A stretch of 64,000 nucleotides of DNA, taken from contig OV884015.1 in NCBI GenBank assembly GCA_930367205.1, positions 3,472,001 through 3,536,000 of the forward strand, given 5' to 3'. Within the stretch, counting starts at the first letter, position 1. Every line of letters begins with the position of its first letter. Below, piece after piece: positions 38,901 through 50,097 of the stretch. Under the pieces are notes generated by a model that worked only from the letters and a program-made list of their open reading frames with translations, had not been told where the DNA came from and did no database searches. The position numbers were made by a program, and so were the translations under genes. The DNA comes from Acanthosoma haemorrhoidale. Lineage: Eukaryota > Arthropoda > Insecta > Hemiptera > Acanthosomatidae.

Positions 38901-41789
38901 TCGCTGGTCAATGGTTGTTTTTTTCAACCTGTTAAATATTTCTACGATCAATTCACTATATATATAGAAATTAAATCCTATAGTTAAAGTAAAAAGAAGT
39001 ACATTATTGGAAAATATGGTGTGGGAAATGATCAAATCTCAAATTCAATATAGGTCAACAATAATGCAACTGCCCATTGAATTAAGGGGTTGAACATTTG
39101 CCTATCTTGGCCTGTCAACGCAAGAGCCATTCTCTACAAACAAGCGGTCAACCACGCAACTCTTCAAGTAAATATTTGAAGAGTCACTACTCCAGGGTTA
39201 ACCATGATGACAATTGGTTTTCGTAAGGTAGGTTGCAATAGGGTTACCATGATGAGGTAGTTTTAATACTCATTTATATTTTGCCTAAGTATTTGGCAGA
39301 AACATAATACTATGCATTTCCAGAACTCGATAACCATCAACTCTCTTTAGCAATAAGTAGTCCGTATATATAATAGTAATTATTTTATGTAATAGCAATT
39401 TAAATTTTATTTTCATTATTTTTGATTTTGACCATACTAAGAGCAAAGAATAGTTGTTTATATAACCCACAACAATTGGTGGTAAAATGTTAATTAATTC
39501 TATGTAAAATAAAGTGGACTAAAAACTACAAATATGCAATTAAACAAAATATGAATTAAAATTGTTCAAAATGTAAAAACAACACAATAACTAAACTGGT
39601 AAAAAATTACCACAATAAGTTTAGAAAAAATAATAAATATAAACCCTCTTCCTACCCTAATAACTTTGTAATAGGCAAATTTAAAAAAAAAATTAAATTT
39701 TTTTGAATATAAATTTCAAAACTGAGTAAAACACCTCGAGTGTTGGGTAATATGATTTAGTAAAATAACCAGCTTACCTGAACAAGTATCATATTCAATT
39801 TGTTTAAATAAACTTTTTCACGGTCCATAAGTTCAGGATCTGATGAGGTTTTGATAATTAGTCCTACAATGTATTTCTTAATACCTATGGGGAAAAAACA
39901 AAACTTTGTTATTATTAACTAAGTATTGATAAAATTGTATCATTGTTAATATTTGTTCTAGATGTCAAAAGAAAAAGGGCCCATACTCTTTCGCATTACA
40001 TGGATACAAGTTAGTATTCTTACAATGAAGGAAGCACGTGTTATCACTCAAAATTTAAATAATGTGGCTAAATAAAAAACAGATTGCGGGAACCTTATAA
40101 TTCTTTCTTTGCAGTAATTTTAAACTATTTGGACAAACTATAAAAGTATCTAAATAACCTTGATATTTTAATTTTATACAGGGTTAAAAGCTTTTAAGGT
40201 GAACAATTTTTTGTTAATTATATTTTATTTTTACCCAGTCTCTTGCTCAAATTCATTTAAATTCCATTAAATACAAAAAAAACAAATGTTTTATTAATCT
40301 TTAAAACTAAAGTGAAACCATGGTCACACGATTGTACGAGTCCGAACATTCTGGGATTCCTTTTAATATGTATACATGAAGAATACAGTTAATAGCATTA
40401 AGATGTGATAACAACAAACCAAAATATAACTGATTGGTTACAAAGCTGTGACTACCTTTACCAACCGGTTAGCCCATGAACTATGAGCCTCTTTCTTCTG
40501 AAAAAGTAGACAATTTAGTAAATTAGTAGCCGAGGTAAGCATTTATGGTTCAGATAATGTCAAAGTTACCTTCACACTGATTCCTGGGCAGGATTTTCCA
40601 TCTTGTTTTAATAACTTGTTCCAAAATCTGCAAGGCATAATATTTAGTTTGTTGATTAGTTGAAAATTCAAGAATAGCATCTACTCTTGTCCAAGCGTCG
40701 GGATGTTCTTTCAGGGTTGTCAGCACTTCTTGAGCGACCCTTTGCTGCAAATCATACAATTACATTTATTTCACAACAATAGCACTTAATACAGAAGGGT
40801 CTTTATATGGAGTGGGACTGAAGTAGATTGCTTTATGTTAACAGGTAAATCTGCCCATATGACACAAATAATTAAGAATTACTTATAGTGCAATTCCTAT
40901 TTATCACTAAAATGGTTTAGTTCTATCTAGTGATTTTCATCATAAGCCTTACATTTATTTTCCTCTAAAATAAAAAAAAAATCATATAACTTCTAACTTG
41001 ATAGAAAAATGACTTACTAACTTATATTAATACACACTAACTTAAATTTCCCTAAAGACTTGACTATTTTTAGGGGGGTTATTTAGCACAAGTTTTGATA
41101 TGATTAAGCAATTGGAACTTCTATCATAAATTTTTTTAATATTTGGAAATGCACCACATTGCATGTTGAGAACTCGTAGGATTCGTCACATTTAACTTTT
41201 TTTTTAATTTTGAAAGTATGTTTTTAAATTTACCCTTCATATGCTAGAAAAAGGATGATAGGTATTGTACTGTAATATTTTAGGTTAGGTTCAGAGTAAT
41301 AAAATTTTATGATATTGACATCCACTGTTCTAAGGAACACTTCTTTATTTAGTTTTAACAGAAACAAAATACAACACTGTAAGAAGTGAGAGAGAGATTT
41401 TTTTCCAAGTCCTTCTATCTCCACACTCGCCACTTGACTATCTACAACAAACACAATCTCACACACAAGCTCCAGTTAATACGTTAAGGTTAAGTTAATT
41501 CCTCAGCACTGGGCGGATGAAACCTCAGCGATCAATAAGGCCGTTACAGGTTACTAAACCAAGTTTAAAAATCTTTAATCAGTCTTCTTCTGATGGCATT
41601 GTAAATAATTTTTGAAGACTAAATAAGGTATAATATTACTAATAATATACAAAAATAGTAATGAGAAAAAATGTTTACCTGGTCTCCCATTCCAGTGTAC
41701 ATGCATCCTACAATGTTATCAAGCAGATTTATATCCAGCTTCTGGTTGAAATCCAATAGTTTGGATGCTTGCTCAGATAATGTAGCCAT
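23914..41789 (-). CDS. emb: Exportin-1 (CRM1/embargoed), nuclear export receptor
   Basis: This is the Ran-GTP-dependent karyopherin that exports leucine-rich-NES cargo. Nineteen coding exons on the minus strand: 41789-41679, 40744-40570, 39884-39778, 35270-35040, 34956-34837, 34741-34613, 34529-34374, 34014-33823, 33634-33392, 32143-32035, 30193-30068, 29954-29791, 29078-28944, 28180-28076, 27680-27495, 27421-27047, 26611-26485, 25688-25435, 24060-23914. Phases join throughout to give 1063 aa, matching the fly protein length as I recall it. The start is MATLSEQAS; a longer frame upstream lacks an ATG and crosses the splice acceptor at 41806. HEAT repeats cover the whole protein. The NES-groove segment ([22 protein letters not shown] split over two exons) keeps the Cys, here residue 520, that leptomycin B modifies in human CRM1 (Cys528). 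The C-terminus ends LPEEMQD. All introns are GT-AG. Confidence 0.96.
30950..31800. other. Unidentified G+C-richer insert in an exportin-1 intron
   Basis: Inside the 1.8 kb intron between 32035 and 30193 lies a stretch of more balanced composition than the AT-rich intron around it. It contains an imperfect direct duplication of about 35 bp (31661-31695 and 31696-31727, both holding ACTTTCACTCAGCATGAAGA) and a TAAATAAACATTC string near 31300. An old LTR or other retroelement piece is possible, but I see no paired LTR ends or coding signature. Confidence 0.3.
32315..32720 (+). mobile_element. Decayed LINE fragment (reverse-transcriptase C-terminal part)
   Basis: The plus strand encodes, in two frames, YLSVYLIDI followed by a stop and [10 protein letters not shown], then [20 protein letters not shown]. 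The blocks Y-L-G-V-x-L-D, T-W-K and L-Q-N-x-x-x-x-L-A-L-G-A-P, with an N-T-Q-I-H-x-E-L-G-M-P continuation, are the hallmark downstream region of jockey-clade non-LTR ORF2 proteins. It lies in the exportin-1 intron between 33392 and 32143, opposite to the gene. A frameshift and stops show it is dead. Confidence 0.75.
36476..38602 (-). mobile_element. Tigger/pogo-type DNA transposon, apparently intact
   Basis: A 2127 bp element is bounded by terminal inverted repeats beginning CAGTTGTCCCTCGATAATCC that are identical over at least 24 bp. TA dinucleotides flank both sides (36474-36475 and 38603-38604), as expected for TA target-site duplication. It carries one uninterrupted transposase gene on the minus strand. 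It lies in the largest exportin-1 intron (39777-35271) in the same orientation as the gene. Identical TIRs and an open ORF suggest recent insertion. Confidence 0.95.
36737..38332 (-). CDS. Tigger/pogo-like transposase (CENP-B-type HTH, DDE_1)
   Basis: A 531-residue protein counted from the first ATG ([10 protein letters not shown]); the open frame extends ten codons upstream but has no ATG there. Order: an N-terminal psq/CENP-B-type helix-turn-helix ([20 protein letters not shown]...), a second CENPB DNA-binding helix domain ending [14 protein letters not shown], then a DDE_1 nuclease with catalytic Asp in [16 protein letters not shown] and QPMDQN. By my count 36 residues separate the second and third Asp. 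The last ten residues contain QKKITDFF, a textbook PCNA-interacting (PIP) box. pogo transposase of Drosophila is known to carry such a motif. All catalytic positions are present and there is no internal stop, so the protein may be active. A domesticated host gene is unlikely because the TIRs and TA flanks are intact. Confidence 0.95.
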   Translation of the reverse strand: MASTSVKRKHKTLNLSEKWEIIKRIDRGETPSAISKVYDIGRPTVYDIVKNREKIEKFMKSVEDEPMNRKTLRTSELPEVEDALFIWFKQQRNRNAPISGDILKQKAQFFYQEITKKTDFRASHGWFENFKKRHGIRFMQMSGEKVSANESEIQEFIGKLDTKINELGLVPEQIYNADETGLNWRQLPTKTFVTEEEKKVSGRKLQKERITLMVCANASGTHKLKLLVVGKSKNPRALKNVKLESLPVIYMAQSRAWVTKEVFHDWYTNSFIPQVKQDLRNKKLPVKALLLLDNAPRHPDKDELKVKTANGYIEVMYLPKNTTALIQPMDQNVIKTLKAHYKNRLLMDVVSQPNDDIAAILKSFNIKDAILNAAFAWQQLKIKSTTLIKSWKNIWPNNPHLATCNSASNDYESILEAAHEICNEVEIAPASIEEFKRWIIEDNLATDVTDAEIIQEVATVDDKMIKEAVPEKNFTVSCDEALSATKTLLRWCEERELDFSNILMLKGIQEQAMTDCLHKKKQKKITDFFNV

Positions 41790-42082
41790 TCTTACACACA
41801 ATCACCTGAAAATTTCACAGGTTAACATCAATGCTTCTCCAGAAATCTTAAATAACTATTAGTGTTCCACTTATATCCAAGTCAATAAATTCCCTCACAA
41901 GTTAAACAAGTACGTAATAATTCTACTTTCTGATACTGAGACACTAATGAAAATTAATCATGAATGTTCATTATTAATAGTAAGTACCATTGAAAAAATT
42001 AGGTTAAGTACAAAACCATTATTGATATTTTATTTATCCATAAATTCTAAATTACAGTTATCTATAGCCTATTTATATTACT

Positions 42083-42200
42083 CCATAGCCTAGAGGTTGG
42101 ATTGCCAGACTAATTACGGAGACCCGGGATCAATCCTAGGCAACACCAGGATTTTTTCTTTCAGGGACAGATCTGGTCAAAGTTGACTCAGCCTTGTGAA
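42083..42200 (+). repeat. tRNA-derived SINE-like element
   Basis: CCATAGCCTAGAGGTTGG fits a Pol III A box and GGGATCAATCC (42126-42136) fits a B box at tRNA-like spacing. A tail follows with TTTCAGGGACAGATCTGGT and GACTCAGCC that matches the copy at 55565-55650 (read on minus). The insert lies in the intron ahead of the first coding exon of exportin-1. The right boundary is uncertain. Confidence 0.6.
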
Positions 42201-44396
42201 GACCGTTGTCTGTTACTGTTACTTGTGACCAACTGTACCTTTCTTGTTTAAGGCTGTCAAAATCCAGTATTTGACAGTCTAAGATAAAGCGATCCCAGGT
42301 TCGAGATAGAGAAACTTTCACAAATACTGGACTATCTAGCAAGTGTAAGCTACGGAGACAACTGATTTGACAGGGAGTGATAATCTACAGTACATTGTAA
42401 GGAAGTCACACTTGTTTTTTTCCCCAAAAAATAATAGGGTTTTCTGTTTAATGTTAATACCGTTAAAAGCCAGTGTACCCCAGATATCGACAAGTCTAAA
42501 CATGTATCGACACTGTTGTCCTGTGTTAATAAGCTATTTTCTAGCCTTGACACAATCTTTAATTTTTGTGCATTTAGTTCAGCATTGAATAATGTTGAAA
42601 TATGGAAATTCCTGTAATAATAACAAAATCTAACAGGCATAATTGGAAATGTAAAACATAATCTATTTCTAAAACATCACATAATTTACAATAATTAAGT
42701 GATACTAATTATTTATTAACAAAGCCTGAGCATCAAGTGAAATAAAATTATGTAAAATATATGATTTGAAACCTGATAAAAACCATTTAGATCTGAGTGA
42801 TATATTACTATTCCCCAGTTTACTACCACTTTCCTTTCAAATTTATATCATAAGATCTTTACAAATATTATTTTAAGGCTGAAACTATATCACAAGCTTA
42901 ATAAAAATAAAGCAAAAAACGGAAGGCAATATTTCTTTAATGTCTAGCGATCAGCAAACTACGATTTTAAAAGGGCATTGCATGTTATGACAGAGGTGGC
43001 AATATTGAATCTTATAGCCGATTGTATATTTAAACACAAAAATGTTAGAGGTGGTGATTGAAGAATGACTGACACGAATAAATGATAAAATAGTATTACA
43101 GTCATACAGTCTTCACTAAAATAATAGAAAAAAATAAATGATTAAGTGATGCAATCAAAAGGGAGATTACACTAATAAGTTAACATGCCCATTGATAATA
43201 AATCACATAAGTAAACCAAGTGTAAAATTGAAATATAGTAAAAAACAACAATCAATGTCTCGGATTCCAAACAACTTAGCTAAGATAACATACTATAGTA
43301 AAGTTTAACTAAACAATTGCCTCCTTTCTTAAGAAATATATATATTTACAACATAGAACTTGATTGATATTTTGAATTAATAATTTTTCATTAAAGTAAA
43401 ACATAATTAAATAATATGCATTGTAGTTAAATAACTCACAATAAAATAATCTTAAAAGTAAATATATCATTACTTACACAGCAATCACACAGCGGCAAAA
43501 AAAAAAGAAGAAATTATTACGATGTATAAATGTTTCTCATATCTACATTCACACACACATACAATAAAACGCCACAAGCGTCACCTAAAACAAGTGAAAA
43601 GCAGATTAGAATTAACATTTACAAATGAATGTGCATACGTTAACAATTATATGCATGGTAAAGTATCTATTTATTGAATGATTTTGACTACTGCCAAATA
43701 GTATACTTCCTAAAGTCAATAAGAGAAGAGTTACGAATGAGCTAACCATATTCTTTTCGAACGATTTGATGATTATGCAGGTAACAATTTCCAATTCATA
43801 ACTAATTTACTATACTGAATCATTAATGTAAAGTAACTCTGTGAACTATAGTTGACATTAATGGACTTTATCTAATAGGTAAATTAACATAATGGCCAAA
43901 CATTAGTCTAGGAACATACCAACAGCAACAATGCTGATTTGAATTAGACATTCTCTCAAACAACTAGCTATGCCAATTCACTGTTATAGTTTTTTATTAA
44001 GTAAAACCAAATTTGGTAATAATGCATTGAAAAATGTACAATTAATTTAACAATACATTAAAAGAAAACAGTAATAACAAAGCAAGGTTATAATTGAAAA
44101 GAAAACATTGAAGGACAGGTTAGGGCAAAATACGTTTTAAATGTCTATCGCTATTGCTAATATCGTGTTTGAAATATGTACAAGGTAGTTTCAATGGAAA
44201 TTGCTAGGATAGAATGTACTGGCGTTCAAGTTGTGGTACCAAGTGCATATAACCAACGACTTCCCGCGCGGTTTATGAGAAATAAACCTCTATCAGCACG
44301 AGGTCAGTTTCATTAACTTTACCTATTTATTTATGGAAAATTATAATGACTAACTATACATGGCGAGATATGAAATATGTACTTACATTAAATCAA

Positions 44397-44560
44397 TTAC
44401 ACGCACTGTCACACAATGGAAAAGGTTCCGAACCACTGCAGCTTAATGTTTTTGAACAGGGTAACAAGATGGCCGCCACCTGGTCAGTAACATCTGTGGC
44501 CGGCCCAGCCATTGGTCAGTTCTCTCCTCTAGCGACCAATCACAGTCCTGCTTTATCCTC
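44397..44560 (-). promoter_or_regulatory. Probable exportin-1 promoter and non-coding first exon
   Basis: The first coding exon of exportin-1 begins with an acceptor 16 bases before the ATG, so a non-coding exon must lie upstream. The best donor is GTAAGT at 44396-44391. Just upstream, 44468-44480 reads AAGATGGCCGCC, the core of a YY1/Pho-like promoter motif, and inverted and direct CCAAT boxes follow (ATTGG near 44511, CCAAT near 44536). This is a housekeeping-type promoter arrangement. Another donor (GTAAGT near 43479) could give an alternative leader exon. Inferred from sequence signals only. Confidence 0.5.
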
Positions 44561-47352
44561 CCCTCTACTCCCTTCACTCTGGCGTATTTTCAAATTTGTA
44601 TCTCACGTCTCAGCCGCACAACATCTTCTTCTTTTCCTCATATCATTGATAGCCTAGAAAATCCTTTAACAATAATCATTAAATATCATATCCAAACTCC
44701 TATATTACTAATCTACACACTTCAACGCTATAAATTATCAGTTTTTACGGATTATTCAATTTTATAATCATAGATTGTTCATTTTAATCTCGTAATATGT
44801 GCCATTTACGATGCCAACATGTTCCCTTCTCGATAATTAGAAACCCTTTACTTTATTTAAGAATTTTATGGAGAACTGATGTGGTCAGTGGCATTGCACT
44901 CAAACTGCCAGGTATTGCTCATCAGCAGGTGTAGCCACTTCAAAGGCAGTTGGCTTGCCTTAGGATTAGCAGATGGCTGGCCAGGTAGGTATCAGGACCA
45001 GACCAAATACCCTGCTGAGGACACAATAGCCGCTAGGTTCTTCTTATTCTTAACCAACTACCTCTGTCAAATAAATGGAGGACCTATCACACACATAGAC
45101 CACAATAACACCCTTAGTTGAATTTATTAAACATCTATGGCAATGGTTTCGGTTTGCGGTATTAAAGATGCTTTTTTTTTTTTTTTTCAAATTTGTTTTT
45201 GTTAAGGATTTCCTCCAAGCACCTGGTAGCATACAAACCTACCATACCCCCCCCCTCCTCTTCCGAGCTCTTGATTATCCCCAAAACCTGTACTCCGTAG
45301 GAATTATGTTCAAATCTCTGATTATTTTCTGGATCCTTTCCATGTCCTGTTACATTCTTAATACTTCCTATCCAGGCCCTGGTAAGGAGTATCAGAATTA
45401 CCAGTGCTGAGGTAAGACTGAAGGTCGAAATAACTGGTTACGTTTACATATAGATATTATGTAAGGCACAGCTAGAGACTAGCAGATACCATGGACCCTT
45501 ACAGTTGAACACATTTATACCATAAATAAATTGTAACTATTACACGTATATATACTTGAGCACCTACTAAATTAAAAATTAAACTCCTGGTCTAGTTGGA
45601 AATAAAAGGCTAACACCGAAGAGGCAAAATGAATCAGAGATCTGTACATAATGATGGCAACAATAGTCCGACAAACTTCTATATTATTTGTTGGTGTTAA
45701 TTAAAACTGGAATGAGCTAGACACACCAAGCCCATCTGTAAGCACAGGAGATAACTTTTTCATTATTCAATAAATGTGGTAAAGGTTTTCTTGGGAAATT
45801 GGCTTATATGTCTTAAACTGTCCTCACCATCCTCTATCTCATACAAGGACCTGATAATGACTTACATAAGTTAAATGTCCATAAACTTTTATTTTATTTG
45901 GTGACATCTCTTTTTCATTGACCCAAGATGATTTCCCAACAATCCCATAACTTATAAATACATTAATAGAGGCTAATAAAGAACTCACATTTTTACAAAT
46001 AAAACAGTTTCTGGAGAGACAAGACTTTTTATATCACAAATACTTTGGACATTTTATTGAATTGTCAAAAGTATTGGGGCACTTAAAAAAATCATCTCCA
46101 TGAATGCATTCGCTAAGAAATAATTTTTTTTGAACTATTTAAAACGTGTTGATAATTATTTATAGATTCTGTCCGGCAAGACAGAGAGAATTTTAGCCTT
46201 ATTACAGAATTGACCAACATTATGATTATTGGGTCCGATAGAGGTTTCATAGCTTTAGAAAAACTTTTGAATTTTCAATGGGGCTATCAATGTGTTTGTG
46301 GAGTGCTGGTAAACACTAGTGAAAGCTTAAAGTATCTCTATTTGAATATTTTTTCTGTTATGAATAAATATTCATATATTTATATTATTATTCTGCTAAA
46401 CTTCAGAATTGTCACTATTTGCTAATTCAATCACTTGGTAATGGTTCACATTACTCTTCAATGAAGTGCAGCTTGGTGACCACCAGACCACTCAAGACAC
46501 CACTGCACAGGTCACCTTCACCATAGCAAAAAACTTGTTCTTGACAACTGCCAATTATTATGAGCTTTGTGGAGGGTTCTACAACAGCTATTTGTTGAGA
46601 CTTAACCCTTCTCTTCGATTATCTGTAATAATAGCACCAGTTTTCAATGATTTCTTTGCGAGAAAAGTATACCAGGACAAATGTTTATAATCCCTCTATT
46701 CATTTAGTGAGATAAAATTACATGCATGGAAATTGACTCCTTCCATTTTAAAACTAACCAACAATTTATGTTTTTTTTTTTTTTCTTCATAGCCCCTTTT
46801 AATTTACAGATAATTATATATAATTATAGATCCTCTGGCGAATCTATTTACAAATTATTTTGTATTTCCTGTAGCATCACTACATTATATACAGGTTTTG
46901 TTATTTTATAGAAATTATATAATGAATAAACAAGTATAATGATATACATTCTACATGACTTGACTGAACTGACTAATAATACAATTTATGTTAAAAATTA
47001 TACAAACTAAAATATGACCAAGTGTCAGGGCTGACCTTTACCTGTTTTTGTAGTGTACAACCCTTCTACTTTGTCCCATTCACCAATGGCTGCCCAGTAG
47101 TCTCGCTCATTTCCCTAATGAAATGATCGATGCTTCCACTCTACCCTATACTGCTGAAGTTTTTTTACTTGTCTGTAAATACTAACTTTAGATTAAATTG
47201 CAAAAAAAAACAGTTATTCCACATGCATTCTTTGACAATTAAATTAAATCTATGGCCCAACACTTCATAATGAGGAGATAGGGTGGAATCCATATCAGCC
47301 TTTATTATGGTTACATAAACCACTTGCTTTATTCGATTAGCTACTAATTTTC

Positions 47353-47481
47353 CCTCATGAGGCTGAGTGAACCAAAAGCAAACTCATCCCACTCAGAAAA
47401 CATCCTCTAAGGAAGCTGATCATTTAACAAGCTCCCCATAGTTTCTAACTAGGCATGCTAACCTCAAGATTACAGAAGGGC
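47353..47481 (-). repeat. tRNA-derived SINE-like element
   Basis: On the minus strand a degenerate tRNA head (TAATCTTGAGGTTAGCATGC) precedes a tail with TTTTCTGAGTGGGATG and GGTTCACTCAGCCTCATGAG. The tail lines up with the copies at 55565-55650 and 42083-42200. Boundaries are approximate. Confidence 0.5.
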
Positions 47482-48285
47482 CATTAGACAACCAAATAAT
47501 GAATAAAATAAAATATCATTACAGTTGTCCCAATTCTATTTGAATTTCTATATTTAAATAATAATGTTCTTTGAAGTAATTTGTTTTGGTCCGAAAATTG
47601 GCTAGTTTTCCGGCACTGAAATTTATTTATTTTTAAGAAAACCCCAGTCTGTGCAGTATATGATTTGGTTAAGAAATAACAACAAAAAATATATGAAAAA
47701 GTCAGCCATGTATCTATTAATTGATCTTCTTCTAGACTTTTAAGCTTTCTCAAGTTTTTACTTTAAAGCTACTTAAGATTTAACGTTCTCATTTTTACCC
47801 AAGATACATCCCAACAATGTAGAAAATGATGTCATTTATTAAGATATTCCGATACTTTACAATGTCTCAATTCACTGAATAATTGGCAGATTTTTTTATT
47901 TTTGCAAGGATGTTTGCAGAGTTGGTCTTGCTTAGAAAACTTTTAATACTTCCGTAATTGCAGCTCAGGAACTATTTAAGACTGTTTCCATGGTTGAGGA
48001 CATTAATGACAATAACACAAAAACATCATGGCTTTATACATATCATCGTACTGCATCGAGACAATAATAAATTGTGTACAACACAATTTTTAAAAAAATA
48101 AACAAATATTGCCAAAACTAGAAATTAAAAATCAATTTAAAGAAGACAGAATCCATAATTTTCAGAAAGTGCATTTCTGATAAACCTTGCACCCATTCTG
48201 TGGTCGAAGTCAGCCAATAACTTGGTTTGACCTTAGACATATTCTTCACAGAACGTATCAACAGGAACACTGAAAGAAGCAAATA

Positions 48286-48425
48286 AAAATCATCAACAAA
48301 ATGTTGCTGTATTTTAACAGAAAATCATCAACAAAATGTTGCTGTATTTTAACAGAAAATCATCAACAAAATGTTCCTGTATTTTAACAGAAAATCATCA
48401 ACAAAATGTTCCTGTATTTTAACAG
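48286..48425. repeat. Tandem array, four 35 bp units
   Basis: Four complete 35 bp units start at 48286, 48321, 48356 and 48391, each beginning AAAATCATCAACAAAATGTT and ending ATTTTAACAG. Units 1-2 read GTTGCTG and units 3-4 read GTTCCTG; otherwise they are identical. This pattern suggests a two-step duplication. The array lies in intergenic DNA. Confidence 0.95.
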
Positions 48426-50007
48426 AAAATCTCAGCTAAATAACAAAAAAAAAACTTATACTTAATAATCCAGTCATCATAAACCTATAAATATAAAACA
48501 TAACCTATGCTTCACCAGTATACAAGAACTTAACATGTCGCTAAATAAAAATTTTCAGTTTAATAGGGATCCAGCAACTTAAGTACAAAATAGTTTAAAA
48601 AAATTTTGTGTACCCAAAATATTGCTGATCATGGGGGTATCCTGAACATATGTGTACATAGGTAAATAAAAATCTTGATTATCATAAGGTTATCTTAAGT
48701 TTAATTTTATTTCAATATGTAAACACTTCGATTTAACTTGTAAATAACAGTTTCTTTTTATTGAGCAGGTTTTCATTTATTTTTCCTATTTTAATGTTTT
48801 TTAAATATATAATTATTGTTACAGATACATCATGTAAATACAGTATATTATTGATAAAAATGTAACTATTAACAATTATTTCTTTAAATGGGGATTTGCA
48901 GTGACCTTTATGGTTAGATTAGATCAAATTAAGTATTTTTGATACAACATCCAAAGTAATCTCTTCATTACGATCCTTTAATAAATATTTCCACAAATCC
49001 ATCTCTGACTGTCCTTCATTTTGTTTATATCTATTTCATTTACAATTCTCATAAATGATTATTTAGTACTGAAATCATTCTACTTTTAGATAGAGTGCCT
49101 TGTGAAACTCATTGCTTAACGCTTGTTAATTATATGTAAATTTGAAAGAAAAATAAACATACTATTATAAATATATTTGAAATATAAAATTTATTTTATA
49201 GTTAATGTAAGAAAAGTTTATTCGTTAAGAGGAAATGATGAGGCCATTGACTCACTTATTATATTATTTTTACCCCAGTGAGCTATGGGCAATTATTTGG
49301 GTTCAGTGAGAAATCAACAGGAAGTCAGATAAGGTACTGGCTATCTTTCACAATGGACATTTCTGGATGCCTGTTTTATTTCAATTGTCTTAGACAGTAT
49401 CTTTGTCAACATTTATTTTTTATCAGAAGCTGATGAAAATTTTATTAATTAAGAAAACAACAATATGCCATAATTAGGGACTCATTCATTAGTGATAAAT
49501 GTTCTCCTATCCCCTCCCCCACAACACAAAACACTTTGAGAGTCCAAGAATTAATTTAAATTAATTTTTGAGCCATGAATTTCTCAAAGCTTACTTTTGT
49601 AATGACATTTATACAAGATAGTTTAATTCTTGGAATTGGAGGTGATTATATGTCAGAACTAATCCCTGTGACTATCATATCATTCATCACCTGTAAACCA
49701 AAACCAGGTATCTCAACATCATGCTAAGAGACAAAGAACTTTTTGTTTTTCTTAAATAATGCCTTGGAAAGTTGATATGCAAAAAATAAAATAAATAACA
49801 ACATTTATTATAAATTTCATTTAGTACCCTTCCGATTGATATATAAATTATGAGGCAAGATCTATAAAATAACATTCTTAATTGACATTTATACAAATGC
49901 TACGAAACATTTTACTACTTCAATATCATAAATTATTTGGCATAATCTTTACAACATAAAAAAAATATATTTATAAATATATATATAATATATAAACATT
50001 AGCAATT

Positions 50008-50013
50008 TTTATT
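50008..50013 (-). terminator. Candidate Sec8 polyadenylation signal
   Basis: Minus-strand AATAAA lies about 85 bases after the Sec8 stop codon. It is the first hexamer after the stop, so the 3' UTR may be short. Confidence 0.45.
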
Positions 50014-50097
50014 AAAATGTTTGCAACTAGAACTAATTTCATTTGAGGCAACTAATTTTTAACATAAGATTAATATTTCATCTATACAAAATGAATA

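Larger units (their letters stand above)
44561..50007. other. Intergenic region between exportin-1 and Sec8
   Basis: About 5.4 kb lie between the exportin-1 promoter and the Sec8 3' end. It holds a SINE-like copy (47353-47481), a 4 x 35 bp array (48286-48425), a poly(T) tract at 45173-45188 and a 13 bp inverted pair (46039-46051 and 46063-46075, AATACTTTGGACA and its near complement). No coding exon is recognisable; the open frames here are short, low-complexity or inside repeats. Confidence 0.6.

Noticed and set aside
46200..46690. Possible decayed Tc1-like element with a short inverted pair at 46039-46075
   Set aside because: The inverted arms are only 13 bp, the interior similarity to Tc1 transposase is not convincing in any frame and no second terminus is visible.
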